From NCBI RefSeq assembly GCF_900086585.1, contig NZ_FLKM01000009.1:1736001-1800000 (forward strand): a DNA stretch of 64,000 bases. Reading direction: 5' to 3'. Source of the stretch: Emergencia timonensis (GTDB taxonomy: Bacteria; Bacillota; Clostridia; Peptostreptococcales; Anaerovoracaceae). The notes beneath the pieces are model-generated. The model ran no database searches. It saw nothing but the letters and a program-made list of their open reading frames with translations, and was not told the origin of the DNA. Positions 9,109 to 17,557 of this stretch are shown piece after piece (within the stretch, counting starts at the first letter, position 1; each line of letters opens with the position of its first letter). The position numbers were made by a program, and so were the translations under genes.

Positions 9109-10377
9109 TTATCTTTCAAGTGCTGCAAGTGCTTTCTGGCCGATATCTTTTCTGTAGTAAGCGTTATCAAAGCTGACCTTTTCAACGGATTTATACGCTT
9201 TTTCGATGGCTTCTTTGATATCCTTCCCTCTTTCTGTCACGCCGAGCACACGTCCGCCATTGGTCAGAAGCTTTCCGTCTTCAGATAGTTTTGCTCCGGC
9301 AACATAGACGTCCTCCACATCGTCAGCGATTTTGATCTCGTAGCCTTTCTCGTAGGATTTTGGATATCCGCAGCTTGCCATGACAACGCAGCATGCAGCA
9401 TCTTCAGCAAAGTTGACATCGGCATCCTCCAGCGTGCCCTCCGCTACGTGAACCATGATGTCAAAGAGGTCGCTGTCAAGAAGCGGCAAAACGACCTGGG
9501 TTTCAGGATCGCCGAATCTGCAGTTGTACTCGATGACTTTTGGGCCGTCCTCTGTGAGCATGAGGCCAAAATAGAGACAGCCAGAGAAGGTTCTGCATTC
9601 CCTGTTCATAGCGACCATTGTCGGCAAGAAGATTTCTTCCTCACAGCGGGCTGCAATTTCTGCAGTGTAGTATGGGTTCGGCGCTACCGTCCCCATGCCG
9701 CCAGTGTTGAGGCCCTTGTCACCGTCCAGCGCCCGCTTATGGTCCATCGAGGATACCATCGGAATCAAGGTTTTGCCGTCAGTAAAGGAAAGGACGGAAA
9801 CCTCTGGCCCTGTGAGGAATTCCTCGATGACCACTACGCTGCCGCTCTCACCAAAGACCTTGTCTTCCATCATGTCTCTGACTGCTTTTTTCGCTTCTTC
9901 CAGTGTTTCAGCGATGATGACGCCTTTGCCCAGGGCAAGTCCGTCAGCTTTGACAACGACTGGAATCTTGCAGGTATCAAGATAACAGAGCGCTTCGTCC
10001 ATGTCGGTGAAGGTAGCGTATTCCGCCGTCGGGATGCCGTACTTTTTCATCAGATCTTTAGAAAAGGCCTTGCTGCCTTCAATGATGGCAGCGTCCTTAT
10101 TTGGACCAAAACAAGGAATGCCCTCTGCCTGCAACAGGTCAACGAGACCCAGGACTAACGGATCATCCGGCGCCACGATGGCAAATTCAATCTTGTTTTC
10201 CTTTGCAAAATTTACGATATTTTCAAGGTCTTTGGCTCCGATGTCTACACAAGTCGCATCCGCAGCGATACCGCCGTTTCCCGGCAGTGCGTAGATCTCA
10301 TCGACCTTTGGACTCTTCTTTATTTTTTTGATGATGGCGTGCTCTCTGCCTCCGCCGCCAACAACCATTACTTTCAT
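9109..10377 (-). CDS. purD: Phosphoribosylamine-glycine ligase
   Basis: A 422-residue GAR synthetase joining phosphoribosylamine and glycine with ATP. The N-terminus MKVMVVGGGGREHAI is the family hallmark, followed by an ATP-grasp core (VVVKADGLALGKGVI near residue 145, then EYNCRFGDPETQVVLP near 290). A longer reading frame begins at 10494, but the extra residues look unrelated. The ATG at 10377 has AGGAGGT six bases upstream and gives the usual length. The Shine-Dalgarno sits inside a CTCC-ATTA-GGAG hairpin belonging to a family B repeat (see that entry), so its translation may be controlled. Confidence 0.95.
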   Translation of the reverse strand: MKVMVVGGGGREHAIIKKIKKSPKVDEIYALPGNGGIAADATCVDIGAKDLENIVNFAKENKIEFAIVAPDDPLVLGLVDLLQAEGIPCFGPNKDAAIIEGSKAFSKDLMKKYGIPTAEYATFTDMDEALCYLDTCKIPVVVKADGLALGKGVIIAETLEEAKKAVRDMMEDKVFGESGSVVVIEEFLTGPEVSVLSFTDGKTLIPMVSSMDHKRALDGDKGLNTGGMGTVAPNPYYTAEIAARCEEEIFLPTMVAMNRECRTFSGCLYFGLMLTEDGPKVIEYNCRFGDPETQVVLPLLDSDLFDIMVHVAEGTLEDADVNFAEDAACCVVMASCGYPKSYEKGYEIKIADDVEDVYVAGAKLSEDGKLLTNGGRVLGVTERGKDIKEAIEKAYKSVEKVSFDNAYYRKDIGQKALAALER

Positions 10378-10384
10378 TATGTAC

Positions 10385-10490
10385 CTCCTAATGGAGTTGT
10401 CCCAATTCATGAAATGAATTGCTGGGAACTCCTTATGCTTTGGGAAACCTAACCCGATTTTATGAAGCAAAATCGCTGGCAGTTCCCCGG
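10385..10490 (-). repeat. Family B hairpin element in the purD leader
   Basis: Two consecutive hairpin modules occupy the gap before purD. Module 1: AATTCAT/ATGAATT (10404-10420), flanked by GGAGTT (10393) and AACTCC (10427). Module 2: GATTTT/AAAATC (10456-10474). Each is bordered by GCTGG and a TCC/GGA outer stem. The same layout with different stem bases recurs at 36109, 53627 and 62651. The purD Shine-Dalgarno complement CTCC (10385-10388) can pair with GGAG at 10393-10396, which alternatively pairs with CTCC at 10429-10432. The rest of the 293-base gap (10491-10670) is GC-richer, with a further small inverted repeat (AGTGC...GCACT), and shows no gene. Confidence 0.65.
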
Positions 10491-10670
10491 TCAAAAGTGC
10501 AGCGCTTTAGTGCGTGGCACTTCACGGCCGCGTCCCGCAAGCGCAGTTGAACGATCAGACGCTAGTCGAAAAGCTGTATATATCCTTCTATGCAAAACCA
10601 AACAAGTCCTAATTCGGACTATTTCAGATTTGCTGATTATATACATATCAACGAAAGTTCTGTCCTTCTA

Positions 10671-11855
10671 TTAGTGGTGGAACAGCCTCATGCCGGTGAA
10701 TACTGTCACCATGCCGTACTTGTCACAGACTTCGATGACATTATCGTCTCTCACGCTGCCGCCCGGCTCTGCGATATAGGATACGCCGCTCTTCTTGGCT
10801 CTTTCGATGTTGTCTCCGAACGGGAAGAAGGCGTCGCTGCCGAGGGAGACGCCGCTGATGGAATCCAGATATTCTCTCTGCTCTTCCTTTGTAAACGGCT
10901 CCGGTTTTTCTGTGAACAGGGTCTGCCATACGCCGTCCTGCAGGATATCCTCGTACTCGTCCCCCAGGTAGACGTCGATGGCATTATCGCGGTTCGGTCT
11001 GGTCACATCGTCTCTGAAAGGCAGGTTGATTACGATATCCGCCTGTCTCAGATGCCAGAAGTCCGCTTTGTTTCCTGCCAGTCTGGTGCAGTGGATTCTG
11101 GACTGCTGTCCTGCGCCTACGCCGATGGCCTGTCCGTCCTTTGCATAGGCGACCGAATTGGACTGGGTGTATTTGAGGGTGATCAGTGCGATGATCAGGT
11201 CGCGCTTCGCCTCCTCTGGCAGATCTTTGTTTGCCGTAACGATGTTGGTCAACTGATCCGGCGTAATCTTATAATCGTTTCTGCCCTGTTCAAAGGTGAT
11301 GCCGAAGACCTGTTTCGTCTCCTGCTCCATCGGAACAAAGTCTGGATCAATTTTGACGATGTTGTAATTTCCCTTCTTCTTTGTCTTCAGAATCTCCAAA
11401 GCTTCCTCAGTGTAGTCCGGCGCGATGATGCCGTCAGAAACCTCACGCTTCAGAATCGTCGCCGTAACCGCATCGCAGGTATCGCTGAGGGCTACCCAGT
11501 CGCCAAAGGAGGACATTCTGTCCGTTCCCCTCGCTCTGGCATAGGCCGTGGCGATCGGAGAATCGTCCAGCCCTTCGATGTCATCGACAAAGCAAGCTTT
11601 TTTCAAAGTATCACTCATCGGTACGCCTACGGCAGCAGAAGTAGGACTCACGTGCTTGAAGGAGGTAGCTGCCGGCATGCCCAGACACTCTTTCAGTTCC
11701 TTCACCAGCTGCCAACTGTTAAAAGCGTCCAGGAAGTTGATATATCCCGGTCTGCCGTTCAAAATCTCTACAGGCAGCTCGCTGCCGTCGGCCATATAGA
11801 TCTTCGCCGGCTTTTGATTGGGATTACATCCATATTTTAATTCAAATTCTTTCAT
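10671..11855 (-). CDS. purH: Stand-alone AICAR formyltransferase
   Basis: A 394-residue protein matching only the transformylase half of PurH, transferring formyl from 10-formyl-THF to AICAR to give FAICAR. It keeps the catalytic Lys-His pair in SFKHVSPTSAAVG (near residue 66), the substrate region GVGAGQQSRIHCTR, and the C-terminal SDAFFPFGDNIERA...RLFHH. The N-terminal MGS-fold IMP cyclohydrolase domain of ordinary PurH is absent, and the following step is encoded by the PurO-like gene just upstream, 17 bases away. Start ATG has GGAGGTG eight bases before it. Confidence 0.9.
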   Translation of the reverse strand: MKEFELKYGCNPNQKPAKIYMADGSELPVEILNGRPGYINFLDAFNSWQLVKELKECLGMPAATSFKHVSPTSAAVGVPMSDTLKKACFVDDIEGLDDSPIATAYARARGTDRMSSFGDWVALSDTCDAVTATILKREVSDGIIAPDYTEEALEILKTKKKGNYNIVKIDPDFVPMEQETKQVFGITFEQGRNDYKITPDQLTNIVTANKDLPEEAKRDLIIALITLKYTQSNSVAYAKDGQAIGVGAGQQSRIHCTRLAGNKADFWHLRQADIVINLPFRDDVTRPNRDNAIDVYLGDEYEDILQDGVWQTLFTEKPEPFTKEEQREYLDSISGVSLGSDAFFPFGDNIERAKKSGVSYIAEPGGSVRDDNVIEVCDKYGMVTVFTGMRLFHH

Positions 11856-11872
11856 GATTCTTGCACCTCCAA

Positions 11873-12589
11873 TTACGAGTTCTTGTTGATCATTCTGTTA
11901 GTAGCCTTACCGGTTTCTAAATCCGCATAGCGTACATACAGAGAAATCTTGTTATCTGCATCCAGATGATTCCAGATTTCTGCTGTAAAGGCATCGATAT
12001 CGTCAGGAATTTCCACTCTTTCCGGCTCGCCGCAGAAAGTCGGAAGGGGATTACCATCCTGTACATAGGTGTGGATAAAATGGCCCAGCCCGGCCAGTGC
12101 CGGATAATTGTAATAGTATCTGTTGCAGGCGGAGCCCTCCGCATCAGCGCTCTTGAGGATGCTCATCTTATAAGTCAGTTCCTGACCAAAGGTAAACATG
12201 CCGCTGATTCTCGGCGTCCAGTTGGGACCGTCCGGTTCAAAGCACCTGGTGTCCAGAGCCTCTTCAAAGGATTTTCCTTCCTGCAGGTGTTCATAGATGG
12301 TATCTGTCTGATCGCCGTTGGTCACGATTAACTTGTCCTCATATTTTCTCATCGGATAATAAATGATCAGAGACGGGTCCTCTACCTTTGATTCGTCAAA
12401 AGGTTTGATCATCACGTTCTCTCCCTCTTCCAAGAAGATTCGGTTTCTGCTGTTCTCACTTCTTCCCATGATGAAGTAAGCGCTGACAGCCTTCTTTCCG
12501 TCTTTCGATCTGCCCAGGACGATGCCTCTTCCCACATAGGAATTTCCCTTTACGGCAGTTTCCATTGTCTTTATTTCATAAACGTTCAT
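11873..12589 (-). CDS. PurO-like IMP cyclohydrolase
   Basis: A 238-residue protein of the archaeal-type IMP cyclohydrolase family (PF07826), which closes the ring of FAICAR to give IMP. Supporting segments are NSYVGRGIVLGRSKDGKKAV at the N-terminus, YFIMGRSENSRNRIF, the YYPMRKY segment and FTFGQELTYKM; it has an NTN-hydrolase-like alpha/beta composition and no membrane segment. Placement between purN and the stand-alone AICAR formyltransferase, 3 bases after purN, fits the final step of the pathway. Its presence explains the missing cyclohydrolase half of PurH. Family recall is from memory and is the main uncertainty. Confidence 0.8.
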   Translation of the reverse strand: MNVYEIKTMETAVKGNSYVGRGIVLGRSKDGKKAVSAYFIMGRSENSRNRIFLEEGENVMIKPFDESKVEDPSLIIYYPMRKYEDKLIVTNGDQTDTIYEHLQEGKSFEEALDTRCFEPDGPNWTPRISGMFTFGQELTYKMSILKSADAEGSACNRYYYNYPALAGLGHFIHTYVQDGNPLPTFCGEPERVEIPDDIDAFTAEIWNHLDADNKISLYVRYADLETGKATNRMINKNS

Positions 12590-12592
12590 TGG

Positions 12593-13177
12593 TTATCTTT
12601 CACCTCTCGCTAGTTTTTCACTGATTTCTTCTACCGCCTTCGGCAGCAGCACCCATTCAGCCTGTTCCATGACGCGGCGCTGCAGAGTCTCCGGCGTATC
12701 TCCCTCCAGAATCTCCACTGCCTTCTGCGCGATAATCTGGCCGCCGTCAGGAATTTCGTTGACATAATGCACTGTCGCGCCAGTCACTTTGACACCGTAT
12801 TCCAAAGCCTTTTCGTGGACGTGCAGTCCATAGCAGCCCTTTCCGCAAAAAGACGGAATTAGGGACGGATGGATATTGATGATTCTGTTCTCATAAGCGC
12901 TGATAAACGCCGGGCTCAAAATCTTCAAGAAGCCGGCCAACACCACCAGCTCGATGCCCTCTTCCCTGAAAACCTGAAGCAGCGCCTCCTCGCTGGACAT
13001 GACCACAGCCTTGATGCCGTTATCTTCTGCCCGCTGCAGTGCAAAGGCATTGGGATTGTTAGAAGCCACCAGAACAATCTCGCCGTTTTTGATCAGACCG
13101 CTGTTCTCTGCATCGATCAGCGCCTGCAGATTGGTACCGCCGCCCGAAACCAGGACGGCAATCTTTGTCTTTAGCAT
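12593..13177 (-). CDS. purN: Phosphoribosylglycinamide formyltransferase
   Basis: A 194-residue GAR transformylase using 10-formyl-THF. It shows KIAVLVSGGGTNLQALIDA at the N-terminus, the catalytic block INIHPSLIPSFCGKGCYG near residue 100 (family: HPSLLP with the active His), and GATVHYVNEIPDGGQII carrying the conserved His and Asp. Length is normal. Its start overlaps the end of purM by 7 bases, so the two are translationally coupled. Confidence 0.95.
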   Translation of the reverse strand: MLKTKIAVLVSGGGTNLQALIDAENSGLIKNGEIVLVASNNPNAFALQRAEDNGIKAVVMSSEEALLQVFREEGIELVVLAGFLKILSPAFISAYENRIINIHPSLIPSFCGKGCYGLHVHEKALEYGVKVTGATVHYVNEIPDGGQIIAQKAVEILEGDTPETLQRRVMEQAEWVLLPKAVEEISEKLARGER

Positions 13178-14214
13178 AGTTCCACGCCTTCCTCAGATTT
13201 TACCACACTGCCTAATATGTAAGCGTCTTCACCGCCAGCTTTCAGCACTTCCAGCGTTTTGTCCGCGTCTTCTTTCGCTACGATGACGGTCATGCCCACG
13301 CCCATGTTGAAGGTATTGAACATGTCTCTTTCCGGAATATTGCCTCTCTCCGCAATCAGTTCAAAGATCGGCAGGACTCTGACGTTCTCTCTTTTGATCT
13401 TCACGCCATAGCCCTTTGGCAGGCTCCTCGGAATGTTCTCATAGAAACCGCCGCCAGTGATGTGGGCAACGGACTTAACTGTAACCTCTTCAAAGAGCTT
13501 TACCATCGGTTTTACGTAAATCTTCGTCGGTGTCAGCAGCGTCTCGCCGATGGACTTGCCGCCCAGCGCTTCAAGCGGTTTTTTGATGTCTTCCTTTTCT
13601 ACGTCCAGCACTTTTCTGACCAGGGAGAAGCCGTTGGAATGCACCCCGGAGGATGGCAGACCGATGATCACGTCACCCTCACAGATAGTCTCCTTCTTTA
13701 GGATTTTTGATTTATCGACAACTCCTACGGCAAAGCCTGCAAGGTCGTACTCGTCTTCTGGATAAAATCCTGGCATCTCCGCTGTCTCGCCGCCGATCAA
13801 AGCCGCCTCGGACTGGATACAGCCCTCCGCAACGCCCTTTACGATCATGGCGACTTTTTCCGGATAGTTCTTGCCCACCGCGATGTAGTCGAGGAAGAAC
13901 AGAGGCTTGGCGCCGACACAGATGATGTCGTTGACGCACATGGCCACGCAGTCGATGCCCACGGTATCGTGCTTGTCCATAAGGAAAGCCATCTTCAGCT
14001 TGGTTCCCACGCCGTCCGTGCCGCTGACAAGAACCGGTTCTTTGATATTTTTGATATCTAGTTCGAACAGGCCGCCAAAGCCGCCGATATCGCTGGGAAC
14101 GTTTCCGAACATCATGGTCTTTGCCACGTGCTCCTTCATCAGTTCTACTGCCTTATATCCTGCCGTGATATCTACGCCTGCCGCTTTATAGCTTTCACTG
14201 AAACTCTTTTCCAT
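13171..14214 (-). CDS. purM: Phosphoribosylformylglycinamidine cyclo-ligase
   Basis: A 347-residue AIR synthetase turning FGAM into AIR with ATP. Recognised by SYKAAGVDITAGYKAV, the ATP loop LVSGTDGVGTKLKMAF near residue 62, GGETAEMPGFY and HITGGGFYENIPRSLP. The start ATG lies 2 bases after the purF stop and is preceded by GAGGAG. Full length, no oddities. Confidence 0.95.
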   Translation of the reverse strand: MEKSFSESYKAAGVDITAGYKAVELMKEHVAKTMMFGNVPSDIGGFGGLFELDIKNIKEPVLVSGTDGVGTKLKMAFLMDKHDTVGIDCVAMCVNDIICVGAKPLFFLDYIAVGKNYPEKVAMIVKGVAEGCIQSEAALIGGETAEMPGFYPEDEYDLAGFAVGVVDKSKILKKETICEGDVIIGLPSSGVHSNGFSLVRKVLDVEKEDIKKPLEALGGKSIGETLLTPTKIYVKPMVKLFEEVTVKSVAHITGGGFYENIPRSLPKGYGVKIKRENVRVLPIFELIAERGNIPERDMFNTFNMGVGMTVIVAKEDADKTLEVLKAGGEDAYILGSVVKSEEGVELC

Positions 14215-14216
14215 GA

Positions 14217-15653
14217 CTAATTCTCCTCTTTTTCACTGATCTTCTTTTCGAATTTGTTCTTGATAGCGCTGCTGGGCTGCTCGGTGGGATATTCTCCGCT
14301 GAAGCAGGCGTGGCAGTAACCTTCTCCCGGTGCTTTGCCGATGAGCATGTTCAAGTGGTTTACGTCCAGATAACCCAGGCTTTCTACGCCGATGATCTTC
14401 TCTATTTCAGGAATCGAATGTTTGCAGGCGATGAGATTCTCTTTGGAGTCAATATCTGTTCCATAATAACAAGGGTTGATAAACGGAGGTGCCGATGACC
14501 GCATATGGACTTCTTTAGCCCCGGCTTCTCTGAGCAGCTTGACGATTCTGGCGCAGGTAGTTCCCCTGACGATGGAGTCGTCCACGAGGACCACTCTTTT
14601 TCCCCTGACGGTGTCTGCTACCACGTTGAGTTTGATGCGAACCTTGTCCTCACGCGCTTTTTGACCAGGTGCAATAAAGGTTCTGCCGATGTATTTGTTT
14701 TTGATGAATCCGATGCCATATGGAATGCCCGACTGTCTGGAGTAACCGATCGCTGCGTCAAGTCCGGAGTCAGGTACGCCGATAACCACATCTGCCTGAA
14801 CAGGATGTTCCATGGCAAGGCAGGCGCCTGCCTTCAGTCTCGCTTCGTGGACGCTCATTCCTTCTACGACAGAATCCGGTCTTGCAAAATAGATATATTC
14901 AAAGATGCAGAGCTTCTGCGGCTGCTTGTTGCAATGGTCTTTGATAGATCTGACACCGTCTTTTTCGAAGATGACAATTTCGCCTGGTTCGATCTCTCTG
15001 ACGTATTTTGCGCTGACTGCGTCCAGGGCGCAGGTTTCCGAGGCGATGATATAGGTTCCGTCCTCTTTCTGACCATAACAGAGCGGCCGCATCCCCAGCT
15101 CGTCTCTGACCGCAATCAGCTTAGAAGGCGACATGATAACCAGAGAATAGGCGCCGATCAGCTTGTCCATAGCTGAATCAATGGCCTCTTCGATGGAATC
15201 ACTTTTGATTCTCTCCTTGGTGATGATGTACGAAATGACCTCCGTATCACTGGTCGTATGGAAGATAGATCCTTCTGCTTCCAGTTCCTGTCTCAACTCA
15301 TGAGAGTTGACCAGATTTCCATTGTGTGCCAGAGCCATTCTGCCTTTGTGATGATTGACAACGATGGGCTGGGAATTAAGCCTGTCGCTTTTTCCCGTCG
15401 TCCCGTATCTGACGTGGCCGATAGCCATGTTGCCTTCGCCCAGCTCATCCAGGATTTCCGGTGTAAAGACATCATTGACAAGTCCTGCGTCCTTGTAATA
15501 ATTAAAGACGCCGTCATCGTTGACTACAATGCCGCAGCTCTCCTGTCCTCTGTGCTGCAGGGCAAACAAACCATAATATGTGGTGCTGGCTACATTCTGT
15601 GTCTCATTGCCAAAAACGCCAAAGACACCGCATTCTTCTCTTAAACTGCTCAT
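14217..15653 (-). CDS. purF: Amidophosphoribosyltransferase
   Basis: A 478-residue first enzyme of de novo purine synthesis, making phosphoribosylamine from PRPP and glutamine. With the ATG at 15653 the chain begins MSSLREECGVFGVFG, so a short propeptide precedes the catalytic Cys, as in Fe-S type PurF; GGGAG lies 9 bases upstream. An in-frame TTG at 15683 would overlap purC and has a poorer context. The PRPP-binding loop VVLVDDSIVRGTT is near residue 350. Cysteines in CIFEYIYFARPDS and GYCHACFSGEYP match the positions that hold a 4Fe-4S cluster in B. subtilis PurF, suggesting an oxygen-sensitive enzyme. Confidence 0.95.
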   Translation of the reverse strand: MSSLREECGVFGVFGNETQNVASTTYYGLFALQHRGQESCGIVVNDDGVFNYYKDAGLVNDVFTPEILDELGEGNMAIGHVRYGTTGKSDRLNSQPIVVNHHKGRMALAHNGNLVNSHELRQELEAEGSIFHTTSDTEVISYIITKERIKSDSIEEAIDSAMDKLIGAYSLVIMSPSKLIAVRDELGMRPLCYGQKEDGTYIIASETCALDAVSAKYVREIEPGEIVIFEKDGVRSIKDHCNKQPQKLCIFEYIYFARPDSVVEGMSVHEARLKAGACLAMEHPVQADVVIGVPDSGLDAAIGYSRQSGIPYGIGFIKNKYIGRTFIAPGQKAREDKVRIKLNVVADTVRGKRVVLVDDSIVRGTTCARIVKLLREAGAKEVHMRSSAPPFINPCYYGTDIDSKENLIACKHSIPEIEKIIGVESLGYLDVNHLNMLIGKAPGEGYCHACFSGEYPTEQPSSAIKNKFEKKISEKEEN

Positions 15654-15672
15654 TTTTTCATACTCTCCCGTT

Positions 15673-16389
15673 TTATTCTCCAAGTAATCTCTTCAATATT
15701 TCCTGATATGCATCTTCTACGCCGCCCAGGTCTCTTCTGAATCTGTCTTTATCCAGTTTTTCGCCGGTCACTGTATCCCAGAATCTGCAGGTGTCAGGGG
15801 AAATCTCGTCTGCAAGAACAATGGTTCCATCTGTCGTTTTGCCAAATTCCAGCTTGAAGTCAATCAGCTCGATATTGGCGTCCTTCAGATATGCGGACAA
15901 AATTTCGTTTATTTTTAAAGCATAGCTTTTGATGACAGAAAGTTCTTCTTCTGTAGCGTATTCCATGGCGAGGATGTGGTAATCATTGACCATGGGATCG
16001 CCCAGATCGTCGTTCTTATAGCTGAACTCCAAGACTGGTCGTTTCATCTTGGTACCTTCAGAAAGGCCCAGCCGTTTTGCCAGAGAACCTGCTGCGATAT
16101 TTCGAACGATGACCTCAAGAGGTATAATGCGAACCTTTTTAACAATGGTCTCCCGCTCGTTCACTTCTTCCACAAAATGCGTCGGAATACCTTCCTTTTC
16201 TAACATCTGCATCAAAAAGTTGGTTACTCTGTTGTTGATGGCGCCCTTGCCCATGATCGTGCCTTTTTTCAGACCGTTAAAGGCAGTCGCGTCGTCCTTA
16301 TAGGAAACGATACAGAGCGTTTCCTCTGTCGTTCCATAGACCTTTTTCGCTTTTCCTTCGTATAATTGTTCCGTCTTCTCGACGCGCAT
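15673..16389 (-). CDS. purC: SAICAR synthase
   Basis: A 238-residue phosphoribosylaminoimidazole-succinocarboxamide synthase joining CAIR and aspartate. Hallmarks are QLYEGKAKKVYGT at the N-terminus, PLEVIVRNIAAGSLAKRLG near residue 90, and the C-terminal IVLADEISPDTCRFWD. I use the ATG at 16389, six bases after AGAGGTG, rather than a GTG nine bases earlier that lies within that ribosome binding site. Confidence 0.95.
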   Translation of the reverse strand: MRVEKTEQLYEGKAKKVYGTTEETLCIVSYKDDATAFNGLKKGTIMGKGAINNRVTNFLMQMLEKEGIPTHFVEEVNERETIVKKVRIIPLEVIVRNIAAGSLAKRLGLSEGTKMKRPVLEFSYKNDDLGDPMVNDYHILAMEYATEEELSVIKSYALKINEILSAYLKDANIELIDFKLEFGKTTDGTIVLADEISPDTCRFWDTVTGEKLDKDRFRRDLGGVEDAYQEILKRLLGE

Positions 16390-16417
16390 AAGCTTCACCT
16401 CTTCTAATTTTTATTTA

Positions 16418-16915
16418 TTACAGAATATTATATTTTTCCTCAATGTTCTTATTTTTAGCCAGAACTTTTTCAGCCGCCGCTTTTCTCTGGTTGTCCAGTT
16501 TTGATGCGATCTCCGCATCTTCGATGCCAAGCATCTGAATAGCCAGGAGAGCCGCATTCTGCGCACCATCAATCGCGACAGTTGCCACCGGAATTCCGCC
16601 AGGCATCTGCACTGTGGATAAAAGCGCATCCAGTCCGTCCAAAGTCGAAGACTTGACTGGAATGCCGATGACAGGCAGCGTGGTGCTGGCTGCAATAGAA
16701 CCTGCCAGGTGCGCCGCTTTTCCTGCTGCTGCGATGATAGCGCCGAAGCCGTTTGTTCTCGCATTCTGTGTGAATTCTTTTACCTCTGCCGGTGTACGAT
16801 GGGCAGAATAAACGTGAACCTCATAAGGTACGCCGAATTCCTCTAACGTGGTCATTGCTTTCTCTACTACAGGAAGATCGCTGTCACTTCCCATGATGAT
16901 TCCGATTTTTTTCAT
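16418..16915 (-). CDS. purE: N5-CAIR mutase
   Basis: A 165-residue PurE, first gene of the operon. The motif GIIMGSDSDLPVVEKA binds the nucleotide, SAHRTP is the conserved loop, and LLSTVQMPGGIPVATVAI is characteristic of class I enzymes, which rearrange N5-CAIR made by PurK. No purK is present in the window, so it must be elsewhere or this enzyme works with unusual supply. Start at 16915 (MKKIGIIMGS) follows GGAGG by 8 bases; a longer frame to 16951 adds an unrelated hydrophobic stretch. Confidence 0.95.
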   Translation of the reverse strand: MKKIGIIMGSDSDLPVVEKAMTTLEEFGVPYEVHVYSAHRTPAEVKEFTQNARTNGFGAIIAAAGKAAHLAGSIAASTTLPVIGIPVKSSTLDGLDALLSTVQMPGGIPVATVAIDGAQNAALLAIQMLGIEDAEIASKLDNQRKAAAEKVLAKNKNIEEKYNIL

Positions 16916-16941
16916 GTATCTAACCTCCATAATGATGAAAC

Positions 16942-17001
16942 AAAAAAACAAAAGTATATGTAGAATATCTTACACAATAAACTTTATCACATATACTTTT
17001 G
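16942..17001 (-). promoter_or_regulatory. Inverted repeat and T tract ahead of purE, possible attenuator
   Basis: A perfect 13-bp inverted repeat (CAAAAGTATATGT at 16949-16961, its complement at 16989-17001), separated by 27 bases, is followed on the minus strand by seven T residues (16942-16948). It sits between the presumed promoter and the purE ribosome binding site, so it has the form of a leader terminator. A nested ATAAA/TTTAT hairpin lies in the loop. No known purine aptamer core was seen. Confidence 0.55.
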
Positions 17002-17008
17002 GTGTCAA
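16981..17008 (-). promoter_or_regulatory. Candidate promoter of the purine operon
   Basis: On the minus strand a perfect TTGACA (17003-17008) is followed after 16 bases by TAAAGT (16981-16986). The -10 is only a partial match. The left arm of the 13-bp inverted repeat falls between the two boxes, so a protein binding the repeat could block transcription. Confidence 0.4.
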
Positions 17009-17105
17009 TATTTGTTCAGTAAAATTCGCGTTTTTACCTTGTTTTAATTAAGTTTTTTCTCAAAATCCAAAGATATCACGAATTATATTCAAGTATACGG
17101 ATATA

Positions 17106-17118
17106 ATTGTTCGTTATT
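17106..17118 (-). promoter_or_regulatory. PurBox-like sequence
   Basis: The minus strand reads AATAACGAACAAT, differing at one position from the PurR PurBox consensus AWWWCCGAACWWT known in Bacillus and Lactococcus. It overlaps the ruvX stop codon upstream of the purine operon. The expected second, inverted box is only very weakly matched near 17075, so this is tentative. Confidence 0.3.
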
Positions 17119-17557
17119 AATCTTTTTTCATGGATAACGTGTCTAAATAGCCCTGCATGATTAAAACCGCCGCCTGTTTATCAATCACTTCTTTCCTTTT
17201 TTTGCGGCTGACATCCGCTTCGATAAGGACCTTTTCGGCCATGACAGTAGTCAGGCGTTCGTCCTGCCATACAACGTCGACACCTTTCATTCCCGTACTT
17301 CTCATCTTGTTTTCCAACATGGTGCGGAACTCATAGACTTTTTCGGTCTGGATGCTGTCGCTTCCGTCCAGTTTTTTTGGCAATCCGATGACAATGGTGT
17401 CACACTCGTACTCTTTTACCAAATCCAGAATTTTTCCCGTGTCCTTGCGGATTCCCACTCTTTCCAATGTCATCAGTCCCTGGGCTGTAATACCCAGCGC
17501 ATCACTCAAAGCGATACCTACTGTCTTGTCTCCGACATCAAGGGCTATTTTCCTCAT
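17117..17557 (-). CDS. ruvX: RuvX/YqgF-family putative nuclease
   Basis: A 146-residue RNase H-fold protein (Holliday junction resolvase-like; in bacteria linked to 16S rRNA 5' end processing). It begins RKIALDVGDKTVGIALSDA with the first catalytic Asp, has VIGLPKKLDGSDS near residue 57, the VWQDERLTTVMAE block with the conserved Asp/Glu, and the DKQAAVLIMQGYLD C-terminus. Overlaps the YcxB-like gene by 4 bases. The alaS-ireB-ruvX order is conserved in Bacillota. Confidence 0.92.
   Translation of the reverse strand: MRKIALDVGDKTVGIALSDALGITAQGLMTLERVGIRKDTGKILDLVKEYECDTIVIGLPKKLDGSDSIQTEKVYEFRTMLENKMRSTGMKGVDVVWQDERLTTVMAEKVLIEADVSRKKRKEVIDKQAAVLIMQGYLDTLSMKKD

Noticed and set aside
9099..9185. 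Longer purL start at 9185
   Set aside because: It would overlap purD by 77 bases and add residues unlike the family; ATG 9098 has a ribosome binding site just after purD.
10590..11840. Long plus-strand frame opposite the AICAR formyltransferase
   Set aside because: It is the antisense shadow of a well-supported purine gene; the composition is that of a reverse frame.
16919..17116. Purine (guanine) riboswitch before purE
   Set aside because: The conserved junction sequences of the aptamer are not present; only the inverted repeat with T tract is seen.
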